Part shown: positions 55,092 to 62,966 of the stretch, piece after piece
How the letters are laid out: every line of letters begins with the position of its first letter
How positions within the stretch are numbered: position 1 is the first letter of the stretch
NCBI RefSeq assembly: GCF_014203705.1
Contig: NZ_JACHJR010000001.1
Location: 3,720,001 to 3,784,000 of the forward strand
DNA from: Kitasatospora gansuensis
GTDB taxonomy: Bacteria > Actinomycetota > Actinomycetes > Streptomycetales > Streptomycetaceae
Reading direction: 5' to 3'
DNA length: 64,000 nt
The notes under the pieces: model-generated
Told to the model about the DNA's origin: nothing
Databases searched by the model: none
What the model saw: the letters and a program-made list of their open reading frames with translations, nothing else
Program-made: the position numbers and the translations under genes

Positions 55092-56069
55092 TCAGCGTGC
55101 CAGCAGCACCTTGCCGACCTGCTCGCCCGCCTCCACCACGCGGTGCGCCTCGGCCGCCTCGGTCAGCGGCAGCACCCGGTCGATCACCGGCCGCACCACC
55201 CCAGCCTCGATCAGCGGCCAGACGTGCTCGCGGACGGCCGCCACGATCGCCGCCTTCTCGCCGAGCGGGCGGCTGCGCAGCGTGGTGGCGGCCACCGCGG
55301 CCCGCTTGGCGAGCAGCTTGCCGAGGTCCAGCTCGCCCTTCACCCCGCCCTGCAGACCGATCACGACCAGGCGGCCGTTGGTGGCCAGCGCGTCGATGTT
55401 CCGGTCCAGGTACTTGGCGCCAATGATGTCCAGGATCACGTCCGCCCCGGCCCCGCCGGTGGCGGCCGCGACCTCCTCGACGAAGTCCTGCTCGCGGTAG
55501 TCGATGCCGACGTCCGCCCCGAGTTCGGCGCAGCGGGCCAGCTTGTCGGGGCTCCCCGCGGTGACCAGCACCTTGGCACCGACCGCCTTGGCGAGCTGGA
55601 TCGCCATCGTGCCGATACCGCTGGCACCGCCGTGCAGCAGCACGGTCTCGGCGGGGCGCAGGTGGGCCACCATGAAGAGGTTGGACCAGACCGTGCAGGC
55701 CACCTCGGGCAGCGCGGCCGCCTCGGTCACGCTCAGCCCCTCCGGTACCGGCAGCAGTTGGCCGACCGGCACGGCCACCAGCTCGGCGTACCCGCCGCCC
55801 ACCAGCAGCGCGCAGACCTGGTCGCCGACCGCCCAGCCGGCCACCCCGGGCCCGAGGGCGACGATCCGCCCCGAGCACTCCAGCCCGGGGTACGGCGAGG
55901 TGCCGTCCGGCGGTGCGTAGCGGCCCTGCCGCTGCAACAGGTCGGCCCGGTTCACCGCGCTGGCCGTGACCTCGACCAGCACCTCCCCCGCGGCGGGCAC
56001 CGGATCGGGCACCTTCGCCCACACCAGCGCTTCGGGACCACCGGGCTGAGGAATCGTCATCGCATGCAT
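55092..56069 (-). CDS. NADPH:quinone oxidoreductase (zeta-crystallin-like MDR family)
   Basis: 325 residues of the zinc-free medium-chain dehydrogenase group: AVNRADLLQRQGRY, LHGGASGIGTMAIQLAKAVGA for NADP and DVILDIIGAKYLDRN. It probably reduces quinones or conjugated carbonyls one electron pair at a time. ATG 56069 follows TACCGT by seven bases, so the transcript is probably leaderless. Monocistronic. Confidence 0.88.
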   Translation of the reverse strand: MHAMTIPQPGGPEALVWAKVPDPVPAAGEVLVEVTASAVNRADLLQRQGRYAPPDGTSPYPGLECSGRIVALGPGVAGWAVGDQVCALLVGGGYAELVAVPVGQLLPVPEGLSVTEAAALPEVACTVWSNLFMVAHLRPAETVLLHGGASGIGTMAIQLAKAVGAKVLVTAGSPDKLARCAELGADVGIDYREQDFVEEVAAATGGAGADVILDIIGAKYLDRNIDALATNGRLVVIGLQGGVKGELDLGKLLAKRAAVAATTLRSRPLGEKAAIVAAVREHVWPLIEAGVVRPVIDRVLPLTEAAEAHRVVEAGEQVGKVLLAR

Positions 56070-56082
56070 GCGTCCGACGGTA
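56070..56082 (-). promoter_or_regulatory. Leaderless-type -10 element
   Basis: Minus-strand TACCGT (56082-56077), seven bases, ATG 56069. Confidence 0.5.
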
Positions 56083-56124
56083 CTGCCCCGGCCGGGGCCG
56101 ATCACGGACGCCGCCGGGGCGGTC

Positions 56125-56466
56125 TCAGGCGGGCTTGATGGTGATGACGCGGTCGGTGAGCTGCAGGACGGCGGCCTCAGGTTCGGTGTAGTTGAGGACC
56201 CGCCGGCCGCGGACCACCGCGACCACCAGATCCACGCAGTCCCTCGGGCTGTGCCCCGCCTCGGCCTTGGTGACCGGACGCTCCACCACGTCCAGCCCGT
56301 TCCCGTACGTCAGCAGATCCTCCATCACCGCCCCCGCATGCGGACTCAGCATCGACATCCCCAGCAACCGACCCGCCGAACTCGAACTCGTCACCACCAC
56401 ATCAGCACCGCTCTGCCGCAACAACGGCGCGTTCTCGTCCTCCCGCACCGCCGCCACCACCGTCGC
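56125..56466 (-). repeat. 342-bp inverted duplicate, arm 1 (K+ channel 3' end)
   Basis: Near-identical in DNA, and identical in the encoded 113 residues, to 58355-58696 on the other strand. Only a few silent differences were seen. Confidence 0.9.
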
Positions 56467-57216
56467 GTGCTTGTTCAACTGACGCGCCGTCAAGGTGACC
56501 AGCACCGAGGTGTCGTCCCGGCCCGGGGCGACCACCACCCGGGCGGCGCGCGCCAGTTCCGCGCGGAGCAGGGTCTCGGTGCGGGTGCCGTCGCCCTGGA
56601 CACCGACCAGCCCGTCCATCGCGACCTGATCGATCACCTTGGCCTGCGGGTCGACGATGACGATCTCCCGCCGGTCGACCCCCTGACCCAACAGGGTGGC
56701 CACCGCATGGCGGCCCTTGGTGCCGTAGCCGATGACGACGGTGTGCTCCCGCACGGTGTCCTTCCACCGGCCGATCCGCCACTGCTGGCGGGTCCGTTCG
56801 GTCAGCACCTCCAGGGTGGTGCCGACCAGGATGATCAGGAAGACCACGCGCAGCGGCGTGATCACCAGGATGTTGGTGAGCCTGGCCCCGTCGCTGACCG
56901 GGGTGACGTCGCCGTACCCGGTGGTGGAGAGCGTGACGGTGGCGTAGTACGCGGCGTCCAGCAGGTCCACCGAACCGTCGGAGTTGTCGTTGTAGCCGCT
57001 GCGGTCCAGCCAGACGATCAGCGTGGTGGCGACCAGCACCGCCAGGGCCAGCACCAGCCGCCTGGAGACCTGCCGCAGCGGCGGCTGCGGCGGCTGGGTC
57101 GGCAGGGTGATCCGGCTGCCGGACTCGGGGTCCGAGTCCGGGCGTCTGCTCAGGCGGTACCTCGATCGCCGCGAGGGGGTGCGGCCGGGCCCGGAGGGCT
57201 GATCGTTTTTCGTCAC
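56125..57216 (-). CDS. Potassium channel with RCK (TrkA-N) domain
   Basis: 363 residues. A polar N-terminus precedes transmembrane helix 1 (about 50-70), a pore loop with selectivity filter TTGYGDVTP, and helix 2 (LVITPLRVVFLIILVGTTLEVL). A cytoplasmic RCK/TrkA-N domain follows (VIGYGTKGRHAV, Rossmann, about 155-363). This is the two-TM KcsA/MthK-like channel form, gated by nucleotide or Ca2+. The last 113 residues are identical to the C-terminus of a second gene 1.9 kb away in inverted orientation. GTG 57216 was taken with no strong ribosome site. Confidence 0.9.
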   Translation of the reverse strand: MTKNDQPSGPGRTPSRRSRYRLSRRPDSDPESGSRITLPTQPPQPPLRQVSRRLVLALAVLVATTLIVWLDRSGYNDNSDGSVDLLDAAYYATVTLSTTGYGDVTPVSDGARLTNILVITPLRVVFLIILVGTTLEVLTERTRQQWRIGRWKDTVREHTVVIGYGTKGRHAVATLLGQGVDRREIVIVDPQAKVIDQVAMDGLVGVQGDGTRTETLLRAELARAARVVVAPGRDDTSVLVTLTARQLNKHATVVAAVREDENAPLLRQSGADVVVTSSSSAGRLLGMSMLSPHAGAVMEDLLTYGNGLDVVERPVTKAEAGHSPRDCVDLVVAVVRGRRVLNYTEPEAAVLQLTDRVITIKPA

Positions 57217-57367
57217 GTGGACCAGGATGCCGCCGACCGTCGCACCAGGGCCGCTCCGGCCTGGCGAGTCGCGGATCCCTGACGGCCCGGCCGTGACCGG
57301 GTATCGTCTCGCGCACGCCAAGTGGGCCAGGACGGTGCCCACTTCGGGATTCCTCTGGAGGAACGTC

Positions 57368-57976
57368 TTGAGTCTCAGCTTCCTGCTGACGTCCCTCGCC
57401 ATCGTCGCGACGCCCGGCACCGGTGCCCTGTACACCGTCGCGGCCGGCCTGTCCCGCGGCACGCGAGCCAGCGTCGTCGCCGCCGTCGGATGCACGCTCG
57501 GCATCGTGCCCCACATGATCGCCGCGATCACCGGCCTGGCCGCGCTGCTGAACACCAGCGCGACGGCCTTCCAGACGATCAAGTACGCCGGTGTCGCGTA
57601 CCTGCTCTACATGGCCTGGGGCACGCTGCGGGACAAGGGCGCGCTGGCCGTCGAGGAGGACGCGCCCGCGCTGCCGGCCCTGAAGGTGATCACCACCGGG
57701 GTCGCGATCAACCTGCTCAACCCGAAGCTCACCATCTTCTTCTTCGCCTTCCTGCCGCAGTTCGTGGACTCCGGCCGTCCGGACTCCTGGCTGCGGATGA
57801 CGGAGCTGAGCCTGGTGTTCATGGCCCTGACCTTCGTCGTCTTCGTGGCCTACGGCCGCTTCGCCGCCGCCTTCCGGGACCGGGTCGCGGCCCGTCCCTC
57901 GGTGGTGACCGGCATGCGCCGCACCTTCGCCGGGGCCTTCGCCGCGCTGGCCGGTGTGCTGGCTTTCGAGATCTGA
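57368..57976 (+). CDS. LysE/RhtB-family amino-acid exporter
   Basis: 202 residues with five to six membrane segments. LSLSFLLTSLAIVATPGTGALYTVAAGLSRG is the LysE-family N-terminus, and NLLNPKLTIFFFAFLPQFVD its central signature. A TTG start at 57368 with GGAGGAACG upstream is preferred; the frame stays open to 57227 but has no better start. It probably exports amino acids or analogues. It sits between the K+ channel and the separate RCK gene. Confidence 0.85.
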   Translation: MSLSFLLTSLAIVATPGTGALYTVAAGLSRGTRASVVAAVGCTLGIVPHMIAAITGLAALLNTSATAFQTIKYAGVAYLLYMAWGTLRDKGALAVEEDAPALPALKVITTGVAINLLNPKLTIFFFAFLPQFVDSGRPDSWLRMTELSLVFMALTFVVFVAYGRFAAAFRDRVAARPSVVTGMRRTFAGAFAALAGVLAFEI

Positions 57977-58066
57977 CCGCTGTCGGGGGCGTGAACGCCG
58001 TCGACCGGCCGGTGGGCTCGGTATCGTCGCCAGCACGCCCAGTCGTCGACCCGCTGGAGGTCCACC

Positions 58067-58696
58067 GTGCGGGAGCACACCGTCGTCATCGGCTACGGCA
58101 CCAAGGGCCGCCATGCGGTGGCCACCCTGTTGGGTCAGGGGGTCGACCGGCGGGAGATCGTCATCGTCGACCCGCAGCGCAAGGTGATCGACCAGGCCAC
58201 CCGGGACGGACTGACCGGCGTGATCGGCGACGCGACCAGGACCGAGACCCTGCTGCGGGCCGAACTGCCCACCGCCAGCCAGGTGGTGGTCGCACCCGAG
58301 CGGGACGACACCGCCGTACTGGTCACCCTGACGGCCCGCCAGCTCAACAAGACGGCCACCGTCGTGGCGGCGGTGCGGGAGGACGAGAACGCGCCGTTGT
58401 TGCGGCAGAGCGGTGCTGATGTGGTGGTGACCAGCTCCAGCTCGGCGGGTCGGTTGCTGGGGATGTCGATGCTGAGTCCGCATGCGGGGGCGGTGATGGA
58501 GGATCTGCTGACGTACGGCAACGGGCTGGACGTGGTGGAGCGTCCGGTCACCAAGGCCGAGGCGGGGCACAGTCCGAGGGACTGCGTGGATCTGGTGGTC
58601 GCGGTGGTCCGCGGCCGGCGGGTCCTCAACTACACCGAACCCGAGGCCGCCGTCCTGCAGCTCACCGACCGCGTCATCACCATCAAGCCCGCCTGA
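58067..58696 (+). CDS. Stand-alone RCK (TrkA-N) domain protein duplicated from the K+ channel
   Basis: 209 residues starting VREHTVVIGYGTKGRHAV, exactly the start of the RCK domain of the channel gene. The C-terminal 113 residues are identical to the channel's; the N-terminal ~95 are roughly 80% identical by eye. GTG 58067 has GGAGG upstream. It has no pore. It probably is a regulatory subunit that can co-assemble with the channel's RCK ring. DNA in the identical part matches the channel almost exactly, a sign of recent duplication or gene conversion. Confidence 0.85.
   Translation: MREHTVVIGYGTKGRHAVATLLGQGVDRREIVIVDPQRKVIDQATRDGLTGVIGDATRTETLLRAELPTASQVVVAPERDDTAVLVTLTARQLNKTATVVAAVREDENAPLLRQSGADVVVTSSSSAGRLLGMSMLSPHAGAVMEDLLTYGNGLDVVERPVTKAEAGHSPRDCVDLVVAVVRGRRVLNYTEPEAAVLQLTDRVITIKPA
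58355..58696 (+). repeat. 342-bp inverted duplicate, arm 2 (RCK gene 3' end)
   Basis: Partner of 56125-56466. The inverted arms flank the LysE gene and could mediate inversion or gene conversion. Confidence 0.9.
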
Positions 58697-58703
58697 CCGG
58701 GGG

Positions 58704-59894
58704 TCAGGGCGTGGCCAGGGTCTCGGCCCGGCCGTCGGCCGGCACGCCGCCGGGCGGGACCACCGCGAGTGCCTCGGCCAAGGCCAGGCCGCGCAGCATC
58801 GCCGGACCGTCGAAGGCCAGCGGCACCAGACCCCGGTCGGTCCTGACCACCGGGAGCAGCCGGGTGTCGGTCGGATGGCCCGGCAGCGCGGCGGCCACCG
58901 GCTCGGTCCGCAGCTCCGGGCCCGGGCGGCCGGCCAGCCGGCCGAGCAGCGGCAGGGCCAGCGTGACGGCGCCCGCGACGGCGGCCAGCGGGTTGCCCGG
59001 CAGGCCCACCAGGTGGCGGCCGTCCGGCAGTTCGGCCAGCAGCATCGGGTGGCCGGGGCGGACCGCCACCCCGTCCACCAGCAGCCGGGCGCCGGTGGCG
59101 GTGAGGGCCTCGTGCAGGAAGTCCACCGGCCCGGCGGCCGTCCCGCCGGTGGTGACCACCACGTCCGCGGGCGAGTGCCGGATCGCGTCCCGGAGCAGCC
59201 CGAAGTCGTCCCCGACCCGGCGCTGTCCGATCAGCTCCGCACCCGCGGCGGCCAGCCACGGCGGCAGCAGCGGCCCGAGCGCGTCCCGGACCAGACCCGC
59301 CCCCGGGAGGCCGGAGTCCAGCAGTTCGTCACCGAGCAGCAGCAGCTCGACGGTCGGACGGCGGTGCACGGTCAGCCGGTCGTACCCGCAGGCCGCGGCC
59401 AGCCCGAGCACCGCCGGGGTCACCACCGTCCCGGCCGGCAGCAGCGGCTCACCCCGGCGGCACTCCTGGCCACGCGGCCGGACGTCCTGACCCGGCGTCA
59501 CTTCGCCCAGCCCGTGCAGCACCACCCCGTCGGTCCGGCCGTGCTCCCGGCGCAGCACCCCGGTGGCACCCGGCGGCAACTGCGCCCCCGTGGCGATCTG
59601 CACCGCCGCCCCGTCGGCCAGCGGCCCGCACGACTCCCCCGCCAGCACCCGGCCCGCCAGCCGCCACGGCCCGGGACCGGCCACCGCCCAGCCGTCCATC
59701 GCGGACGTGTCGAAGGCCGGCAGATCGGTGAGCGCCTCCAACGGCCCCGCCAGGGTCTGCCCGAGCGCCGCACCCAGCGCGAGCCCGACGGTCGGCAGCG
59801 GCTGACGGACCGCCAGCCGGGCCGCCCGCCGCGCCTGCGGCCACGGGCAGTGCCGCAGGGCCCGTACGGGAGCGGCGGCCGCCACCGTGGTCAC
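58704..59894 (-). CDS. moeA: Molybdopterin molybdotransferase MoeA-like
   Basis: 396 residues: MoeA-type domain order with DLPAFDTSAMDGWAVA (molybdopterin contact Asp), VVTTGGTAAGPVDFLHEAL, and VGLPGNPLAAVAGA. It inserts molybdate into adenylylated molybdopterin. It overlaps the upstream DUF6457 gene by four bases. No other mo genes lie in the window. Confidence 0.88.
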   Translation of the reverse strand: MTTVAAAAPVRALRHCPWPQARRAARLAVRQPLPTVGLALGAALGQTLAGPLEALTDLPAFDTSAMDGWAVAGPGPWRLAGRVLAGESCGPLADGAAVQIATGAQLPPGATGVLRREHGRTDGVVLHGLGEVTPGQDVRPRGQECRRGEPLLPAGTVVTPAVLGLAAACGYDRLTVHRRPTVELLLLGDELLDSGLPGAGLVRDALGPLLPPWLAAAGAELIGQRRVGDDFGLLRDAIRHSPADVVVTTGGTAAGPVDFLHEALTATGARLLVDGVAVRPGHPMLLAELPDGRHLVGLPGNPLAAVAGAVTLALPLLGRLAGRPGPELRTEPVAAALPGHPTDTRLLPVVRTDRGLVPLAFDGPAMLRGLALAEALAVVPPGGVPADGRAETLATP

Positions 59895-60142
59895 TCCTGC
59901 TCCCCGGCCCAGCGTTCGGCCAGCGCCGCCGTCCTGGCCTGCGCCCGGGCCACCTCGGCCGGTCCACCGCCCTGCTGGGCGGCCGCGTAGCCGACCAGGA
60001 ACGCCGTCAGCGGCGCGGCGGGCCTGGCCACCCCGTGCGCCACCACCCGGGCGAGGTCCAGCAGCCCGGCCACGTCCACCTCCAGGTCGATCCCCAGCTC
60101 GGTGGCGACGTCGGCGATCCAGTCATCCAGCGTGCGCTCCAT
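59891..60142 (-). CDS. DUF6457 domain protein
   Basis: 83-residue helical protein (MERTLDDWIADVATELG, LTAFLVGYAAAQQGG) usually found with molybdenum-cofactor genes and sometimes fused to MobA. Its stop overlaps the moeA ATG, so the two are translationally coupled. Function unproven; a helper in molybdopterin synthesis is an inference. Confidence 0.75.
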   Translation of the reverse strand: MERTLDDWIADVATELGIDLEVDVAGLLDLARVVAHGVARPAAPLTAFLVGYAAAQQGGGPAEVARAQARTAALAERWAGEQE

Positions 60143-60352
60143 GGCCCCATGCTGCCTGATCCACCGCCGCCCACCACGCTCCGGGCCATGAGCATCGCGC
60201 GTCGTTTCCCTCACCCGCCCCGGGGCTCACCCGTGAGCTCGACGCCAGGTGGCACACGCAGGGGCTCCGTCCCCCTAAGACATGTCTGCACGCCGGATTG
60301 CGTGCTGACGGTGGCCCCGCCCGGATCTCGCCGGAGCGGGGCCATGGTGGTA
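60143..60352. other. Junction region between core genes and the putative integrated element
   Basis: No gene. It holds a hairpin TGGCCCCGC/GCGGGGCCA (60312-60344), which should end the minus-strand element operon, and the 10-bp palindrome AGACATGTCT (60278-60287). Codon use and base composition change across this gap, so it is the best guess for the element boundary; no tRNA gene is here. Confidence 0.45.
60312..60344 (-). terminator. Terminator of the element's minus-strand operon
   Basis: TGGCCCCGC (60312-60320) pairs with GCGGGGCCA (60336-60344), with an inner CCGG/CCGG pairing. Confidence 0.65.
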
Positions 60353-60736
60353 CTACTGCTGGCCGAGGAGCTTCCGCACGGCGGGAGCGTCCTCGGGGCA
60401 GGCGTAGACGGACCATGCGGGGCCGCTCTGCCGCTTGATGGCGCCGACCAGCACCGGGGTAGCCGTAGGCCGGTTACAGCGGCAGCAGCGCTGTTTGATG
60501 GGCTCGGCCTGCCGGGGGCCGAACTCGCGGTCGCAGAGCTGACAGTCCCACGGCCCGGAGCATCGCCGCTCGGTGCTGTCGTTCTGCGGCCACTGGTCCC
60601 CGAGGCCGTTCGCGTGGTCGTCCTGGTGCTCGGGGTCGAGTACGCACGGAATGCGGTGCCGCCCGACAGGGAATCCGTTCTCCCATCCGGGACGGCGCGC
60701 GCCACAGGTGGGCGTCTTGGTGGTGGGCTTGGTCAT
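60353..60736 (-). CDS. Hypothetical protein with Cys/His zinc-binding pattern
   Basis: 127 residues. Two CxxC-like clusters (CQLCDREFGPRQ and CCRCNRP) and many His/Trp suggest a small zinc-ribbon protein. Start ATG 60736 overlaps the stop of the upstream membrane protein gene (TGATG). Less GC-biased than core genes. No family recognised; typical of phage or ICE cargo. Confidence 0.6.
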   Translation of the reverse strand: MTKPTTKTPTCGARRPGWENGFPVGRHRIPCVLDPEHQDDHANGLGDQWPQNDSTERRCSGPWDCQLCDREFGPRQAEPIKQRCCRCNRPTATPVLVGAIKRQSGPAWSVYACPEDAPAVRKLLGQQ

Positions 60737-61263
60737 CACGCCACAGCCCCGGCGAGGCAGTGCGCACCTTCGTACGTGTAGCCGGGATCGGGCAGCTCAT
60801 TGGACACCACCGCGAGGGTGCGTCGTCGCTCGACTCGCTGCCGTTCTTCGTCCCGCTCCCACAGCGGCACCACCTTTACGGGCTCGGGCTCCACCTCGGA
60901 AGTCGGCTCGGACTTCGGCTCGACAGCCGCGGGGATGTGGTGGGCTCGCCGCTCCCGCTCGACTGCTGCGGCGGCGACTTCCTGCCGGGTCGGGCCGACG
61001 GGCAGAATCCGAACCGGGGCAGGCTGGACTGCGGGCGACGGGTTCGGCTCGGGGGTGGTTACGGGGAACACGGGCCGCTCGCGGTAGTGGTAGGCGGGCA
61101 CCCGCAGTGCGGGCACGTCCACGGGGATCGGTCGCGGTGCTCCGACTCGGTGGCGGCCGGTCGGGGTGTTCGTCGCGCCGCTCATGTAGAGCGCCAGGAC
61201 GAACGCTGCGACCAGGCAGCCGGCCACTGTGTATAGCCAAGCCCTGAATATAAGGTCGGACAT
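60736..61263 (-). CDS. Hypothetical membrane-anchored protein of the element
   Basis: 175 residues: one N-terminal membrane segment (about 6-26, LYTVAGCLVAAFVLALYMSG), then a Pro/Arg/Glu-rich cytoplasmic or periplasmic region. GGGAGC precedes the ATG. Divergent from the GntR-like regulator, sharing the GTCTACC-rich promoter. Function unknown; a Spd-like spreading role is possible but not shown. Confidence 0.6.
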   Translation of the reverse strand: MSDLIFRAWLYTVAGCLVAAFVLALYMSGATNTPTGRHRVGAPRPIPVDVPALRVPAYHYRERPVFPVTTPEPNPSPAVQPAPVRILPVGPTRQEVAAAAVERERRAHHIPAAVEPKSEPTSEVEPEPVKVVPLWERDEERQRVERRRTLAVVSNELPDPGYTYEGAHCLAGAVA

Positions 61264-61338
61264 GTCGGCAGCTCCCTAAAGCTGTGCAGACGTGCCCCGG
61301 TGACTGTTAGCGCAGTCCCGGGGCGTTTCAGTTACGAC

Positions 61339-61410
61339 GGTAGACCAACTCCTCTACCCTCGTCTACCAACGTTGGCCTATAGCTTGGGATGTCCCCCGT
61401 TGTCTACCCT
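61339..61410. promoter_or_regulatory. GTCTACC operator cluster and leaderless promoter of the GntR regulator
   Basis: GGTAGAC (61339-61345) and GTCTACC (61362-61368) are inverted. A further GTCTACC (61402-61408) overlaps the -10 element TACCCT (61405-61410), which lies six bases from ATG 61417. Repressor binding here would block its own transcription. Confidence 0.6.
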
Positions 61411-61416
61411 TGCGGG

Positions 61417-61695
61417 ATGGCCTCGGAAATCGACTACGACTCGCCCACCCCGCCGTACCAGCAAATTGCGGCGGAGATCATCCGCGACATCGAGTCCGGG
61501 GCCCTCGCGGTGGATCGGCCCATCCCGTCAGAGTCCAAGCTGATTCAGCGATGGGGCGTGGCACGGGACACCGCTCGACGGGCGGTCCGGCATCTGCGCG
61601 AAGAGGGGTACGCGTACACCGTCCCGCAGCGCGGCACCTACGTTGCGGATCGGAGTGGCACCACACCGCAAACCCGATCGGGCGATCCCAGCTAG
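61417..61695 (+). CDS. GntR-family repressor, KorSA-like
   Basis: 92 residues, essentially only the winged-helix domain (YQQIAAEIIRDIESGALAVDRPIPSESKLIQRWGVARDTARRAVRHLREEG), with a short tail and no effector domain. That is the size and form of KorSA-type repressors of Streptomyces integrative elements. ATG 61417 is preferred to an upstream ATG because the latter would precede the promoter. Expected to autoregulate and control the divergent genes. Confidence 0.8.
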   Translation: MASEIDYDSPTPPYQQIAAEIIRDIESGALAVDRPIPSESKLIQRWGVARDTARRAVRHLREEGYAYTVPQRGTYVADRSGTTPQTRSGDPS

Positions 61696-61727
61696 TTGCG
61701 GAGGCAGACAGCCCGCAGCATGGCGGC

Positions 61728-61952
61728 ATGGCTATTGACGCGAACGAGTACGTACGCAGTAGCACTGAGGCGCTTACTCGCATCTGGGGCCTGAGCATGG
61801 GCCATCCCGTCCCGCGAGAGATCCTGGCGGCCGTGGCTGACCTGACTCAACTGGTGATCGACTTGGAGACCGATCAGAACGTCTCTCCGAAGGTCACGGA
61901 CCAACTTAGGGCGACCGCTAAGAGCTGGGAGGCTGCCAATCGAGGGGCGTAA
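61728..61952 (+). CDS. Small hypothetical protein of the element
   Basis: 74 residues, helical and acidic (LAAVADLTQLVIDLETDQNVSPKVTDQLRAT), 32 bases after the GntR gene. Codon use is less biased. Ribosome site is weak. Function unknown; possibly co-transcribed with the repressor. Confidence 0.5.
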   Translation: MAIDANEYVRSSTEALTRIWGLSMGHPVPREILAAVADLTQLVIDLETDQNVSPKVTDQLRATAKSWEAANRGA

Positions 61953-61975
61953 GCCCCGCCGCCGACGCGAAGCAA

Positions 61976-62002
61976 CCCCGCCCGGGTCACCTCCGGACGG
62001 GG
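61976..62002. terminator. Hairpin between convergent element genes
   Basis: CCCCGCCCGG (61976-61985) pairs, with one mismatch, with CCGGACGGGG (61993-62002). Confidence 0.55.
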
Positions 62003-62020
62003 CTGGCCACGCTGACGGCG

Positions 62021-62293
62021 TCAGCTTTCGAAACTCTCGCCTGAGCGCTGCTGGTGAACCCCGGCCAGCAGGTAGCCGAGTTGGTCACTGTTCAGCGCGT
62101 CGCGCAGGGCTGTCAGTTCGGCGGGGGTACCAACGACCACGGCGCCGGGGCTGGCCACGTTGGCCAGTGCGATTCGGCGGTCGGCCATGACGGCCAGCAC
62201 GAACCCGTCCACGTCTCCGTCATCATCCGGCGGTGCCGCTGCTTCCCAGTGCAGGCCCCAGAACCCGTCCGGGTAGAACTCGACTGTACTCAC
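62021..62293 (-). CDS. Small hypothetical protein, last gene of a three-gene operon
   Basis: 90 residues starting VSTVEFYPDGFWGLHWEA. An acidic middle part (PPDDDGDVDGF) precedes a helix-rich end. GGAGGAG precedes the GTG, and the start overlaps the upstream stop (GTGA). No domain recognised. Confidence 0.6.
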   Translation of the reverse strand: MSTVEFYPDGFWGLHWEAAAPPDDDGDVDGFVLAVMADRRIALANVASPGAVVVGTPAELTALRDALNSDQLGYLLAGVHQQRSGESFES

Positions 62294-62559
62294 TGCTTCT
62301 CCTCCGGCATCTTCACATGTACGTCGGTCCAAATCGCTTGCCAATCAAGCCTGTTGATGTGTCCGTACCTGTCGCCCTGCTCCATCACCCGCAGTGTGGC
62401 CATGGTCAACGCTTCGTCAGGCTGCTCCGTGAGCCGCAGAGACACCCGCAGGTGCCCCTCCTCAGTCCATGTGATCGACGGCGGACGCCCGTACAACATG
62501 TGAAGCGCCTTGGCGATCTCCCGCGCTCGTGCCTTGGCGTCTTCGCGCGGCGACGCCAC
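62290..62559 (-). CDS. Small hypothetical protein, middle gene
   Basis: 89 residues, basic N-terminus then WTEEGHLRVSLRLTEQPDEALTMATLRV. It overlaps both neighbours (one base upstream, four bases downstream), which argues for a coupled unit. GTG start. Unknown. Confidence 0.6.
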   Translation of the reverse strand: MASPREDAKARAREIAKALHMLYGRPPSITWTEEGHLRVSLRLTEQPDEALTMATLRVMEQGDRYGHINRLDWQAIWTDVHVKMPEEKQ

Positions 62560-62849
62560 TACGCCGCCGCCGGCTGAATCGTCACCAGATGGGACCAGCC
62601 GACCAGCGCGAACGACAGGTCGAGACGACCGTCACGGGTCAGAAACTCCGTCACTCGTTCCACCGCATCCGGCCGGGTCAGGAAGTACTGGTAGGCGTCC
62701 GCCTGCACCGCGCCGAGCGGCAGCACCCGCAGCGACTCCCACAACGCCGCCAGTGCGTCCGGCAGATGCTTGAACGTGGCGGGCTCGGTGATGCCCTCGA
62801 TGGACACCGTTACGGCGGTCGTCGTTCGCTTTCCCAGCAGTACCGACAT
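62559..62849 (-). CDS. Small hypothetical protein, first gene
   Basis: 96 residues starting MSVLLGKRTTTAVTVSIEG, with ADAYQYFLTRPDAVERVTEFLTRDG. GGGGAGC precedes ATG 62849. Divergent from the HTH/DUF5919-like regulator, which is a likely repressor of this operon. Unknown function. Confidence 0.65.
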   Translation of the reverse strand: MSVLLGKRTTTAVTVSIEGITEPATFKHLPDALAALWESLRVLPLGAVQADAYQYFLTRPDAVERVTEFLTRDGRLDLSFALVGWSHLVTIQPAAA

Positions 62850-62966
62850 GGGCTGCTCCCCTCGCTGTGGAGACGCCAGGTTGGCACTCCCTTTCGGACG
62901 TATCAGGCCCATAGCCCAGACAGTTGGCGCGTTCCGGCGGTAGCGTCAGAGAACGCCCAAACGTCT

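Noticed and set aside
60278..60287. AGACATGTCT as a confirmed attachment site
   Set aside because: A 10-bp palindrome alone is not enough and the other end of the element is outside the window.
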